The notes beneath the pieces are model-generated. The model was not told the DNA's origin and did no database searches. It worked only from the letters and a program-made list of their open reading frames with translations. This document shows positions 33,549-42,239 of a stretch of 64,000 nt of DNA, piece by piece. The translations under genes and the position numbers were made by a program. Source of the stretch: Bacteroidales bacterium (GTDB taxonomy: Bacteria; Bacteroidota; Bacteroidia; Bacteroidales; UBA12077); the NCBI GenBank assembly GCA_018334675.1, contig JAGXLL010000010.1, positions 1 to 64,000 on the forward strand. Direction: 5' to 3'. How positions within the stretch are numbered: position 1 is the first letter of the stretch; the number at the start of each line of letters is the position of its first letter.

Positions 33549-33580
33549 TTGGTACGGATTAAAATTTTTATGTATCTTTG
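33549..33580 (+). promoter_or_regulatory. Promoter of greA
   Basis: TTGG at 33549-33552, 20-nt spacer, and a perfect TAnnTTTG (TATCTTTG, 33573-33580). The transcript would start near 33587, at the foot of the leader hairpin. Confidence 0.55.
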
Positions 33581-33585
33581 TGATT

Positions 33586-33622
33586 GAAAAAGATTTCCGC
33601 TAGCCATGCGGATTTCTTTTTC
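33586..33622 (+). promoter_or_regulatory. Terminator-like hairpin in the greA leader
   Basis: GAAAAAGATTTCCGC (33586-33600) pairs with GCGGATTTCTTTTTC (33608-33622) except for two internal T-T mismatches, 7-nt loop. A U-rich stretch is built into and follows the right arm. It lies between promoter and gene, so it may terminate part of the transcripts or make a short leader RNA, as the greA leader does in E. coli. Confidence 0.5.
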
Positions 33623-33663
33623 GTTGTTTTTGTGTAGAACCTTATCCTAAAAAGGAGAGAAAA

Positions 33664-34137
33664 ATGGCAAAATTGTCGTATGTTACAGAAGAAGGCCTGA
33701 ACAAACTCAGAGAAGAGCTCAGGCAGCTTGAAACGGTTGAAAGACCTAAAATTAAGAAACAAATTGCAGAGGCCCGGGATAAAGGAGATCTTTCGGAGAA
33801 TGCTGAGTATGATGCTGCCAAAGAAGAACAAGGCATGCTGGAGATGCGCATTCAACAACTAAAAAGCACCATTGCCAATTCAAGGATCCTGGATGAGTCC
33901 AGGATTGATACCTCCACGGTTCAAATCATGAACACGGTTAAGATCAAGAATAAAAAAAACAATGCAGTGATGCAATACACCATTGTATCGGAAACGGAGG
34001 CCGACCTGAAGGAGAGGAAGATCTCGGTTAATTCGCCCATTGCCAGGGGGCTGCTGGGCAAAAAAGTAGGCGATGTGGCAGACATTGAAGTTCCCAATGG
34101 CATCATACCCTTTGAAATCATGGACATATCCATTTAA
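33664..34137 (+). CDS. greA: Transcription elongation factor GreA
   Basis: 157 residues, standard length. N-terminal coiled coil (YVTEEGLNKLREELRQLETVERP, then AEARDKGDLSENAEYDAAKEEQGMLEMRI) with the acidic tip DLSENAEY that enters the RNA polymerase channel and stimulates transcript cleavage. C-terminal FKBP-like domain (VKIKNKKNNAVMQYTIVSETEAD, SVNSPIARGLLGKKVGDVADIEVP). Cytosolic, bound to RNA polymerase. The HIT gene follows at 11 bp and is probably cotranscribed. Confidence 0.97.
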   Translation: MAKLSYVTEEGLNKLREELRQLETVERPKIKKQIAEARDKGDLSENAEYDAAKEEQGMLEMRIQQLKSTIANSRILDESRIDTSTVQIMNTVKIKNKKNNAVMQYTIVSETEADLKERKISVNSPIARGLLGKKVGDVADIEVPNGIIPFEIMDISI

Positions 34138-34148
34138 AACCTATTGTT

Positions 34149-34544
34149 ATGGCATCCCTGTTTACCAAAATCATCAATGGAGAGATCCCTTCTTACAAAA
34201 TTGCGGAAGATGAAAACTATTATGCCTTTCTGGATATCAATCCACTGAAAAAGGGGCACACCCTGGTGGTACCCAAGGTTGAGGTCGATTATTTCTTCGA
34301 TCTGGACGATGAAACGATTTCAGGCATGATGGTTTTTGCCAAGCAAGTAGCCAGGGCCATTGACCGGGCCATCGAATGCAAGCGGGTAGGAGTGGTGGTA
34401 CTGGGCATGGAAGTGCCTCATGCCCACGTGCATCTGATCCCCCTGAATAAAGAGATCGATGCCAGCTTCACCCAGCCTAAGCTCAAACTTAAAGAGAAAG
34501 AATTTGAGGATATTGCCCGGAAGATCCGGGAATCAATGGATTAG
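34149..34544 (+). CDS. HIT-family nucleotide hydrolase
   Basis: 131 residues. The histidine triad is present in the form H-V-H-L-x-P (PHAHVHLIPLN, residues about 91-101); upstream FTKIINGEIPSYKIAEDE and FLDINPLKKGHTLVVPK are the usual HIT N-terminal stretches. HIT proteins of this type hydrolyse AMP-lysine/AMP-amide or dinucleoside polyphosphates in the cytosol. It follows greA closely and the pair ends in a strong terminator (34571-34599). Confidence 0.95.
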   Translation: MASLFTKIINGEIPSYKIAEDENYYAFLDINPLKKGHTLVVPKVEVDYFFDLDDETISGMMVFAKQVARAIDRAIECKRVGVVVLGMEVPHAHVHLIPLNKEIDASFTQPKLKLKEKEFEDIARKIRESMD

Positions 34545-34570
34545 CTTTTTTATTGCTCTCATAACCAAAT

Positions 34571-34599
34571 AAAATCCCATCGCTGGTTGGGATTTTTTT
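34571..34599 (+). terminator. Terminator after greA-HIT
   Basis: AAAATCCCA (34571-34579) pairs with TGGGATTTT (34588-34596), 8-nt loop, T run to 34599. Confidence 0.88.
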
Positions 34600-34630
34600 A
34601 TGTTTGCAGGGCACACACCCCAGCTTATTT

Positions 34631-34663
34631 TTAGGCTCCCCGGCTTTAAACCCGATACGTTTG
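34631..34663 (+). promoter_or_regulatory. Candidate promoter of the DUF1684 gene
   Basis: A perfect TAnnTTTG (TACGTTTG, 34656-34663) preceded at 21 nt by TTAG (34631-34634), a weak -33 element. It lies just after the greA-HIT terminator and 33 bp before ATG 34697. Confidence 0.4.
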
Positions 34664-34696
34664 GGGAGGTCCATTCATAAACCCAAACACAAAAAA

Positions 34697-35623
34697 ATGA
34701 TGCAATCATTTCGACTTCTGATCATCCTGCTGTTATGTTCTCCGGTTTTCTTTTATCAATGCCATCAACCGGCCAATAAAGAAAGTAAAGAAGAATATAA
34801 GAAAAAGATTCGCCAATGGCGCAACAACAGGCTTAGCAACCTGAAGTCGCCGGAAGGATGGCTGAACCTGGCGGGCCTGTACTGGCTGGATCAGGGCAAA
34901 AACACGCTGGGAAGTGATTCCACCATGGATGTGGTCTTCCCGGGGAAGGCCCCTGAACACCTGGGCTCACTTCACTTAAACAATGGGCAGATTCGGTTCA
35001 GGCCCCACCCGGATGTCACGATACTGAATGATGGCGACACCCTGAAGGGGGAGGCGGAATTGACAAGCGATGCCGAAGGAAGTCCTGATCAACTCAGTCA
35101 TGGATCTCTTAAGTGGTTTGTGATCAAACGGGGGGATCAATACGGCATCAGGTTGCGTGACCTGGAAAGCCCTCTGCTGGAAAAGGTCGATCACATACCG
35201 GCTTTCCCGGTCAAACCCGGTTGGAAGATCCGGGCTACTTTCGTGGCTTATGAGGAGCCCAAATCGATCGATATTCCCAACGTACTGGGGGGCACATACC
35301 AGGATGAGACACCCGGTGAGCTCAGGTTTGAATACAACGGAAAACAATACACCCTTCAACCCACCGGCACCAGGGAAAGTCTTTTCGTTGTATTCGGCGA
35401 CGACACCAATGCCGGGGAGACCTATGGCGGTGGAAGGTTTCTGGTTGTTGAAGGCCCCAATGCGGATAGCATCACTTTCCTGGATTTCAACAAGGCTTAC
35501 AACCCACCCTGTGCCTTTACCCCCTATGCCACCTGCCCTTTGCCTCCCAGGGAAAACATCCTGCCTTTCAAGGTAAAGGCCGGGGAAAAAAAGCCAGGCA
35601 TCGATATGCCGCACGCTCATTAA
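34697..35623 (+). CDS. DUF1684 lipoprotein
   Basis: 308 residues from ATG 34697 (MMQSFRLLIILLLCSPVF); an ORF opening at 34604 would run back across the candidate promoter to the edge of the terminator. Signal ends FFYQCHQ, a probable lipobox. DUF1684 landmarks: WRNNRLSNLKSPEGWLNLAGLYWL, GSLHLNNGQIRF, KPGWKIRATFVAYEEPKSIDIPNVLG, GRFLVVEGPNAD and DFNKAYNPPCAFTPYATCPLPP with conserved cysteines. The biochemical role of this family is unknown; it is widespread in Bacteroidota and actinobacteria. Confidence 0.9.
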   Translation: MMQSFRLLIILLLCSPVFFYQCHQPANKESKEEYKKKIRQWRNNRLSNLKSPEGWLNLAGLYWLDQGKNTLGSDSTMDVVFPGKAPEHLGSLHLNNGQIRFRPHPDVTILNDGDTLKGEAELTSDAEGSPDQLSHGSLKWFVIKRGDQYGIRLRDLESPLLEKVDHIPAFPVKPGWKIRATFVAYEEPKSIDIPNVLGGTYQDETPGELRFEYNGKQYTLQPTGTRESLFVVFGDDTNAGETYGGGRFLVVEGPNADSITFLDFNKAYNPPCAFTPYATCPLPPRENILPFKVKAGEKKPGIDMPHAH

Positions 35624-35740
35624 TGGATGAGTGAGGAGGTGGTGGTTTCTTGGCTGGTGCGCTCCGGCAGATTTATTTCGTCTTTTTTTTGTAATTTGAA
35701 CAGCAAATTGTACGACACATGATGTGAAGATGTTCATTCT

Positions 35741-38700
35741 ATGAAGACGATGAAAACCCTAAACATAGCCCTGCTCCTTCTTATTGCGGTACCCCTGGCA
35801 GGCTATACCCAATCCTATTTCCAGCAGGAAGTAAACTATACCATTGAAGTATCTTTGGATGATCAAAACCATATGCTTCATGGTTTCGAAAAGATCCGCT
35901 ACACCAATCATGCCCCGGAAGCCCTGAACAAACTCCATTTCCACCTATGGCCCAATGCCTATAAAAACAATCAAACCACCCTGGCCAGCGAGCAGTTTGA
36001 ACAGGATGGCAGGCATTTTCTGTTCGACATTGAAAGCCAGCAGGGGTATATGGATTCACTTGATTTCCGGGTGAACGACAAACAGGTAAAGTGGCAATAC
36101 CACCCCGATCACATCGACATCTGCACCATTAAACTGAATCAGCCCCTTGAAAGTGGAGAGACCATAGAGATCACCACCCCTTTCCGTGTGAAGATCCCCA
36201 GGGGAGTGACCTCCCGGATGGGCCACATCGGTCAGTCCTACAAGATCACTCAATGGTATCCCAAACCGGCGGTGTATGACCAACGCGGATGGCATCCCAT
36301 GCCTTACAGGGACATGGGTGAGTTCTATTCCGAATATGGCTCTTTCGACGTCTCGATCACCCTTCCGGAGAATTATGTGGTTGCGGCCTCCGGGGAGCTA
36401 CAAACCCCATCCGAAAGAAAATGGCTGGAAGACATAGCCCTGGAGACCAAAGGAAAGTTTTCCTTCAATCCGGACGACATGGATTTTCCTGTCTCTGCAG
36501 AAAAGACCAAAACCATTCGTTTTACCCTGGAACACACCCACGATTTTGCCTGGTTTGCCGACAAGCGGTATCATGTAATGCAGGATTCTGTGAAGCTTCC
36601 CCAATCCGGGCGTACGGTCACCAGCCGGGCTTACTTCACCAACGACCAGGCGGAGTTGTGGAGAAGTGCCACTCAATATATCAACAATGCCCTGACCGAT
36701 TTCTCAAAATGGTACGGCGATTACCCCTGGGACAATTGCAGCGCCATACTGGGGGCAGCCGGCTCCCGCGGCAATGGAATGGAATACCCCACCATCACGG
36801 CCATTGGCCATACCCAACAACCCAGGATGCTGGAGCAGGTTATCATGCACGAGGTAGGTCACAACTGGTTCTATGGCATGCTGGGCTTTAACGAAAGAAG
36901 ACATCCCTTTCTCGACGAAGGACTCACCACCTTCAGTGAGATCCGGTATATGAATGCCAGGTATCCGGGGATGAAACTTTATGAGGTCTTCGGCATGAGC
37001 CAGGGGTTGGCCAAACTGGCGGGCATAGACCACATGAGATACACCCACCAGCATGAGATGATCTACCTGCTCACGGCCAGAAAAAACCTGGATCAATCCA
37101 CCAATACCGCTTCAGCTGACTTCACCAGGATCAACTACGGAGCTGTTCCTTACAGCAAAATGGGCCTGGCTGTCGCACACCTGAAAGGCTATCTGGGAGA
37201 TGAGACCTTCAACCGAACCATGCGCGATTTCTTTGAGAAATGGAAATTCCGGCATCCCTGGCCGGAGGACCTGCGTGCCTCCTTCAAGCACCATACCGAA
37301 AAAAAGCTGGATTGGTTTTTTGGCCCGCTAGTGAATACTTCCGGCAAGATCGATTATGCGATGAAACGACTAGAGGGCAACAGGGTGCTGGTGAGCAACA
37401 GAGGGGATATAGCCGCACCACTGGTGATAGGGGGGATCACAGACGGCCAAACCATATTTACCAGATGGTATGCAGGCTTCGATGGATCTAAGTGGCTGGA
37501 GCTGCCGGAAGAAGAAGCAGACCTATACAGAATCGACCCCAACCACAACATGCTGGAGCTCTACCGGCACAACAACACCATACGTGCCCGGGGTCTTCTG
37601 CCTAAAGTAGAACCCCTGAATCTTCATTTCCTGGGACTGATCAACAATCCGCGTTTAACCCAGGTTCATTTTGTGCCTTCGCTGGGCTGGAACTATTATG
37701 ACAAGACGATGGTGGGTCTCACCCTGTATGATGCCATCTTTCCACCCGACCTGCTCGATTATTATCTCACTCCGCTTTACAGCACCGCCAAGAAAAAACT
37801 CTCGGGTCAGGGCGAGGTGGCCTTCAACTTTTATCCAAACAAGACCTTCCGACGCATCCAACTGAAGTTTTCAGGCAAACAATTTGCCTATCAGGAAACC
37901 CATGGCCATTCTTTCAACCGCCTCAGGGCAGAAGCCAACTTCACCCTGAGCAAACCGGAACCCCGATCCAGGGTGAGAAATAAGATCCGGTATGCCTTCA
38001 CCTATGCCACCGACATCGAAGAGCTTTATCTGACACCGGATGATGCGGGCCACAACATGTACCATAAACTCAGCCTGATCCATGACAAAAGCGCAAGAAG
38101 CATCAACCCCTACCTTTTGCGCACGGATTTCGAATATGGAGGCAGTTTTCTGAAGGCTTCGCTGGAAGCCAGCTACAAACTTTCCTATTACCGCAATGAA
38201 GGACTAAACATTCGCCTTTTCGGCGGTACGTTCCTCTATAAAGAAGAGGATGTGCCCTGGTTCTATGCCTATCACCTAAGCGGCGGCAATGGGTTCAAGG
38301 ATTACACCTATGATCAGACTTTCCTGGGACGATTCGAGCATCCCATGGATGAGAACGCCAATCAGTTTCTGGCCCAGCAATTCTATCCCGACGAGGGGGC
38401 CTTTGCCCTCTATTCTCCGCTCGGTATAACCCGCGATTGGCTGGCATCGATGAACATCAGCTCTTCTCTTCCTCTCATCCAGGAGATACCCATCGAAGCT
38501 TACGCCCATTTCGGGGCTTTTGGTGAAACCCAACCCCTGGGCCTGGACATCAGCAACAACAGTTGGGCGCTGGAAACCGGGGTCAAATTTTCTTTCCTGC
38601 AAATGCTGGACATCTACTTTCCCATCGTGGCCAGCAACAACCTGGAAAAAGCCAGCAATTGGGTAAACACCCGTTATGGAGAAAAGATCCGGTTCCACTT

Positions 38701-38752
38701 GAAATTTAACCTGCTCCACCCATCCCGCATGCTGGAAGGGCTTGATTTTTAG
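35741..38752 (+). CDS. Secreted M1-family zinc metallopeptidase with beta-rich C-terminal region
   Basis: 1003 residues with signal peptide (LNIALLLLIAVPLAGYTQ). The M1 catalytic centre is HEVGH at 370-374 with the third zinc ligand Glu393 (LDEG), exactly 18 residues after the second His. The exopeptidase substrate loop is represented by GNGMEYPTI. After about residue 600 the sequence becomes alternating aromatic/polar strands with turns (LHFLGLINNPRLTQVHFVPS, RIQLKFSGKQFAYQE and RLRAEANFTLSK) up to the C-terminus, like an outer-membrane beta barrel. So the peptidase may be displayed at the outer membrane. Typical soluble M1 enzymes lack this part. Confidence 0.9.
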   Translation: MKTMKTLNIALLLLIAVPLAGYTQSYFQQEVNYTIEVSLDDQNHMLHGFEKIRYTNHAPEALNKLHFHLWPNAYKNNQTTLASEQFEQDGRHFLFDIESQQGYMDSLDFRVNDKQVKWQYHPDHIDICTIKLNQPLESGETIEITTPFRVKIPRGVTSRMGHIGQSYKITQWYPKPAVYDQRGWHPMPYRDMGEFYSEYGSFDVSITLPENYVVAASGELQTPSERKWLEDIALETKGKFSFNPDDMDFPVSAEKTKTIRFTLEHTHDFAWFADKRYHVMQDSVKLPQSGRTVTSRAYFTNDQAELWRSATQYINNALTDFSKWYGDYPWDNCSAILGAAGSRGNGMEYPTITAIGHTQQPRMLEQVIMHEVGHNWFYGMLGFNERRHPFLDEGLTTFSEIRYMNARYPGMKLYEVFGMSQGLAKLAGIDHMRYTHQHEMIYLLTARKNLDQSTNTASADFTRINYGAVPYSKMGLAVAHLKGYLGDETFNRTMRDFFEKWKFRHPWPEDLRASFKHHTEKKLDWFFGPLVNTSGKIDYAMKRLEGNRVLVSNRGDIAAPLVIGGITDGQTIFTRWYAGFDGSKWLELPEEEADLYRIDPNHNMLELYRHNNTIRARGLLPKVEPLNLHFLGLINNPRLTQVHFVPSLGWNYYDKTMVGLTLYDAIFPPDLLDYYLTPLYSTAKKKLSGQGEVAFNFYPNKTFRRIQLKFSGKQFAYQETHGHSFNRLRAEANFTLSKPEPRSRVRNKIRYAFTYATDIEELYLTPDDAGHNMYHKLSLIHDKSARSINPYLLRTDFEYGGSFLKASLEASYKLSYYRNEGLNIRLFGGTFLYKEEDVPWFYAYHLSGGNGFKDYTYDQTFLGRFEHPMDENANQFLAQQFYPDEGAFALYSPLGITRDWLASMNISSSLPLIQEIPIEAYAHFGAFGETQPLGLDISNNSWALETGVKFSFLQMLDIYFPIVASNNLEKASNWVNTRYGEKIRFHLKFNLLHPSRMLEGLDF

Positions 38753-38835
38753 GAAAAAGAACACAATGCTCCGGCGGTTGTTATGCCAAAAGCACCGCAC
38801 CGGATGCCTGTGATTGGGTGTGATACCCGGGTCTT

Positions 38836-40923
38836 CTATCTCCCGATCCCTTCCAGTTCCTGGCGGGCATCTTCCAGGGCAGGATCCAGCTCCAGCGCTT
38901 GCTGGTAAGAGCGTCTGCTCTTTTCCAGGTAGATGTCGCCATGGGTTTTTAACAGATGAGCATTCTCGGGATAGATCCCTGAAGCCACCTCCACCAGGTC
39001 CAATGCTTCCTCCAGCCTGTTGCGCCTAAAGAGCTGGCGGGCATGTTGATTGAGCATGGCGGCACTGGCCACGTGCCTGTCTACTTGTGCTTCCCGGGCC
39101 CTCCTGTAAGCTTTTTCAGCCGCTTTCCTGTTTCCTGTTATAATATGCACATGGCCCCGGGTCACATAGGGTACAGCCGATTCAGGGTAGAGGCTAACAA
39201 AATCGTTCACCAACGGAAGGATGGCGGAAGCGTCTTCTTTCAGAGCCTTATCAAATAAAGCATTGGACAGAACGCTGGTATAATCCGGATGGATCTCCCG
39301 CCCCTGAGCCTGTTGCTTCAGCTGATCCAGGATGGCACCCAGATCTTTCCATGGGCCGATAAAGAGCTGCCGGGTGTATTCGTTCCAGGTCTGTGACCAG
39401 GCCTGCTGGTAATCCCTGATCTTTTGCCTCATCGGCTCATTAACGGGCCAGCGGTTGCCCCCGGCAGAGCTCAAACGAAGATAATCCATGAAGAAGGCTG
39501 GTGCCCCATGGGTATGATAATAATCCAGCCGTTGGGATCCATACTCCTCAACCAGCTGATGGGCCATGTATGAGCCAATCCTCACATAAGCCGTATGAGC
39601 CTTAGGATGCCTTCCCAGTGCAATCTTCTGCCTGACGCTGTTGTAATCGTGTTGGATCTTTTCAGGATGCAGGGTATTGTTGAGGAATTCAAACATCTCA
39701 GCCATCTCCTCCGGATCGGTGTTCCGCGGTTTACCCCTGTGTTTGTAATAAGCCATGCCAAAATTGCAGATGTCCCACATCCCCCGCAGAAGGGCATCAT
39801 CATAGGAATTGCCGGTATAAGGTTTGACGTTCCATCCTTCATCCATCACCAGCTGATACAACCTCCGTGCAATGGTCCGCAGGCTGCCGCCCTCCAGGTT
39901 GTAGGCCAGGGCAATGGCCATATCCTCGGCAGGAAAACGCATCAGCATGGTGCGTGTCTCGGGTTGTCCCCCGGTATGATAAGCTTGAAAATGGCCATTG
40001 ACCGGTTCAATATGCCACCCCATACCATAATCGGTGCGCTTACCGTTGGAGGTATTCATGGTGGTTTCCATCATACGGGTGCTCCGCTGCGAGAGCAGCT
40101 TGCCCTCCTGCAAACCCCTAGCATACCGCAGCAGGTCCTTTACCGTGGAACGGGTACCGCCGGCGGCAAAGCGGCTGCTGATATTCACATATTCCGAATT
40201 CTTCAGCTCACCGAAATCCAAACGATACCCTTCGGCGCGATGAGGTAGGATGCGGTCCGGATCGTCCATCCAGGTGTGATCCATGCCCAAAGGCTGCCAG
40301 ATGTTCTCACGTAGATATTTCCCATAAGGTGTTTCGGCAGCCCCTTCGATCACCGCTCCCAGCAAATTGTATCCATAGCTGCTGTAATGGTATTCCGTGC
40401 CCGGCCTGGCCAAAAGCTCGAACTCATCAAAAATCTCAATGGCCTCGCGGGTATCCTTGTCGGTCTTGATATGCCCTTCCACTTCATAATTCTTATAGTG
40501 GCTGATGCCTCCTATGTGCCCCATCACCTGACGTATGGTGATGTCCCACCTTTTCCTGGGAAAATAAGGCACGTACTCCTTTACCGGATCATCGATGCTC
40601 AGTTTACCGGCTTCCTGCAGCTGCAGGATGGCTACGGCAGTCATGGATTTGGTGTTGGATGCCAGGCGGTAGGCCGAATGGGGTGTAGCTTTCACATCAT
40701 TCTCCAGGTCAATGTATCCGAATCCTTCACTCCACTGATAATCCCCCTTGTAAAACCCCACCGAAAGACCGGGTATCTGATCGGCCTCCATCTGTTGGCG
40801 GACGAATTCACGAAACACAGCAATGTCCTCCGCATAGGGATCCTTTTCCTGCGCATGAAGGGTTCCGGATAAAATCAACAACAAAGCAAATACAAAAATT
40901 GAGGTCATTCGAAATGTTTTCAT
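38836..40923 (-). CDS. Secreted class C beta-lactamase-like serine hydrolase with TPR tail
   Basis: 695 residues from ATG 40923 (MKTFRMTSIFVFALLLILSGTLHAQ), a clear signal peptide; the frame extends 23 codons further into tandem-repeat DNA, which is unlikely to be coding. SxxK motif Ser89-Lys92 (SNTK), second motif region YHYSSYGYNLLG (Tyr-Ser-Ser in place of Tyr-Ser-Asn), third motif HTGG. These place it in the PBP4*/AmpC-like peptidase S12 group. After about residue 400 come helical repeats, ending in TPR-like units (SIYPENAHLLKTHGDIYLEK, LELDPALEDARQEL). Periplasmic hydrolase of peptides or esters; substrate unknown. Confidence 0.88.
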   Translation of the reverse strand: MKTFRMTSIFVFALLLILSGTLHAQEKDPYAEDIAVFREFVRQQMEADQIPGLSVGFYKGDYQWSEGFGYIDLENDVKATPHSAYRLASNTKSMTAVAILQLQEAGKLSIDDPVKEYVPYFPRKRWDITIRQVMGHIGGISHYKNYEVEGHIKTDKDTREAIEIFDEFELLARPGTEYHYSSYGYNLLGAVIEGAAETPYGKYLRENIWQPLGMDHTWMDDPDRILPHRAEGYRLDFGELKNSEYVNISSRFAAGGTRSTVKDLLRYARGLQEGKLLSQRSTRMMETTMNTSNGKRTDYGMGWHIEPVNGHFQAYHTGGQPETRTMLMRFPAEDMAIALAYNLEGGSLRTIARRLYQLVMDEGWNVKPYTGNSYDDALLRGMWDICNFGMAYYKHRGKPRNTDPEEMAEMFEFLNNTLHPEKIQHDYNSVRQKIALGRHPKAHTAYVRIGSYMAHQLVEEYGSQRLDYYHTHGAPAFFMDYLRLSSAGGNRWPVNEPMRQKIRDYQQAWSQTWNEYTRQLFIGPWKDLGAILDQLKQQAQGREIHPDYTSVLSNALFDKALKEDASAILPLVNDFVSLYPESAVPYVTRGHVHIITGNRKAAEKAYRRAREAQVDRHVASAAMLNQHARQLFRRNRLEEALDLVEVASGIYPENAHLLKTHGDIYLEKSRRSYQQALELDPALEDARQELEGIGR

Positions 40924-40945
40924 TAATAATTGGCGATTTATCATG

Positions 40946-41024
40946 AACGTTGAAAAAAAGTTGAACGGTTGAACAGTTGAACGTTTGAACAAGTTGAATG
41001 TTGAACACTTGAACGTTGAACGTT
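40946..41024. repeat. Imperfect short tandem repeat based on TTGAACG
   Basis: About ten units of TTGAA(C) spaced 7-11 bp apart fill this stretch between the starts of the divergent serine hydrolase and DUF4382 genes. Spacing is irregular, so it is a decayed or slipping array. Confidence 0.8.
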
Positions 41025-41039
41025 GGTTTTCTTCTCTTT

Positions 41040-41088
41040 CTTAGCCTTAGCCTTAGCCTTATCCTCAGCCTTATCCTCAGCCTTATAT
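41040..41088. repeat. Hexanucleotide tandem repeat (CTTAGC / CTTATC / CTCAGC)
   Basis: Eight consecutive hexamers: three CTTAGC, then alternating CTTATC and CTCAGC, ending CTTATA. It directly follows the TTGAAC array. On the minus strand it would read as Lys/Ala/Glu/Asp repeats, but no start or export signal supports a protein. Confidence 0.85.
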
Positions 41089-41197
41089 TCACCATCCCGA
41101 TCCTTCATCAAATTTATTAAACTTTTTACCATCTTCTTCCAACCCTTCATCAAAAAATTTCGTCTTCAGGTGGAACAACCTAAAAAAGAGGATACAT

Positions 41198-42091
41198 ATG
41201 CAACTCACAAGCCTTATGAAAAAAGGAAAGACCAGGCTAAGCCTGGTAATGGCTGCATTGGTAATGGTATTTGCCATAGCAGCCTGTAATGAGGAAAACA
41301 CCCTCGATCTTTCGTCCGATAAGGGCAGACTGAATATTGAGCTGACCGATGCACCGATCAATATTGACATGGTGCAGGAAGCCAATGTAACCATCACCCG
41401 TATCGAAGCCAGAAGAGTTCTGGACAGTGCTGAAGTCGATTCGATTCATCCCTTCATTGAGCTTTACAATGAAACAGAGACTTACAACCTGCTCGAGTTG
41501 AGGAATGGGGTTACGGAAACCCTGGTGGATATGGAAGTGCCCGCCGACGAATATGATCTGATCCGTCTCTATGTGGACGAGGCCAGCTTAACGCTCAACA
41601 ACGGGGACAGTTACAGCGTGAAAGTACCCAGCGGTGAGCAAACCGGCATTAAGGTTTTCATCGAGCCTGCCCTTCAGGTACAGGGAGGATTGACCTCAGA
41701 ACTGTTGCTGGACTTCGACATCAGCCAATCCTTCATCATGCAGGGCAACATGAATACCCCGGCCGGAGTGAAAGGGTTCATCTTCAAACCTGTGATCCGT
41801 GCAGTAAACCAAACGACCGCCGGCCAAATCCAGGGGCTGGTCAGTGACACCTCTCAAACACCTGTTGATGAGGCAGCCGTATGGATCAGAAAGGACACGG
41901 TGATCTCTACCACATACAGCGATACCACTGGTGAGTATGCCATTCTTGGTATTCCCGAAGGCAGCTATGATCTCTACGCTGCCAAAGAGGGATACGACAC
42001 CCTGCAGGTCAACAATGTGGAAGTGATTCCCGGCAATATCACCACCCGCAACCTGGAATTGACACCTACGGATACCACTACCACGGAATGA
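41198..42091 (+). CDS. DUF4382 lipoprotein with carboxypeptidase-regulatory-like domain
   Basis: 297 residues (ATG 41198; ATG 41216 also possible). Lipoprotein signal MAALVMVFAIAACNEE. Residues about 40-190 are DUF4382 (RLNIELTDAPINIDMVQEA, EADRV-like ARRVLDSAEVD, YNLLELRNGV, LILD-type LLLDFDISQSF, FKPVIRAV). Residues about 205-290 are a CarboxypepD_reg-like beta sandwich (IQGLVSDTSQTPVDEAAVWI, YAILGIPEGSYDLYAAKEGYDT). Probably a surface or periplasmic lipoprotein of unknown role. The tail is Thr-rich. A strong terminator follows. Confidence 0.87.
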   Translation: MQLTSLMKKGKTRLSLVMAALVMVFAIAACNEENTLDLSSDKGRLNIELTDAPINIDMVQEANVTITRIEARRVLDSAEVDSIHPFIELYNETETYNLLELRNGVTETLVDMEVPADEYDLIRLYVDEASLTLNNGDSYSVKVPSGEQTGIKVFIEPALQVQGGLTSELLLDFDISQSFIMQGNMNTPAGVKGFIFKPVIRAVNQTTAGQIQGLVSDTSQTPVDEAAVWIRKDTVISTTYSDTTGEYAILGIPEGSYDLYAAKEGYDTLQVNNVEVIPGNITTRNLELTPTDTTTTE

Positions 42092-42114
42092 TTCCGTTTA
42101 GATCCAACCCAAAC

Positions 42115-42147
42115 ATCCCCGGACGATTTTTCTTCCGGGGATTTTTT
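42115..42147 (+). terminator. Terminator after the DUF4382 gene
   Basis: ATCCCCGGA (42115-42123) pairs with TCCGGGGAT (42134-42142), 10-nt loop, T run to 42147. Confidence 0.9.
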
Positions 42148-42239
42148 ATGTGATGAAAATCAGTATTCAGAAATGCATTTCTGACAAAATGTTTTATAGC
42201 TTTGCAGCCTTCAAACAGGATTAAACCAACAGGCGTGAT

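Noticed and set aside
40941-41153. Minus-strand frame with Lys/Ala/Asp/Glu repeats
   Set aside because: It is translation of the tandem repeats at 40946-41088; no start signal or family support.
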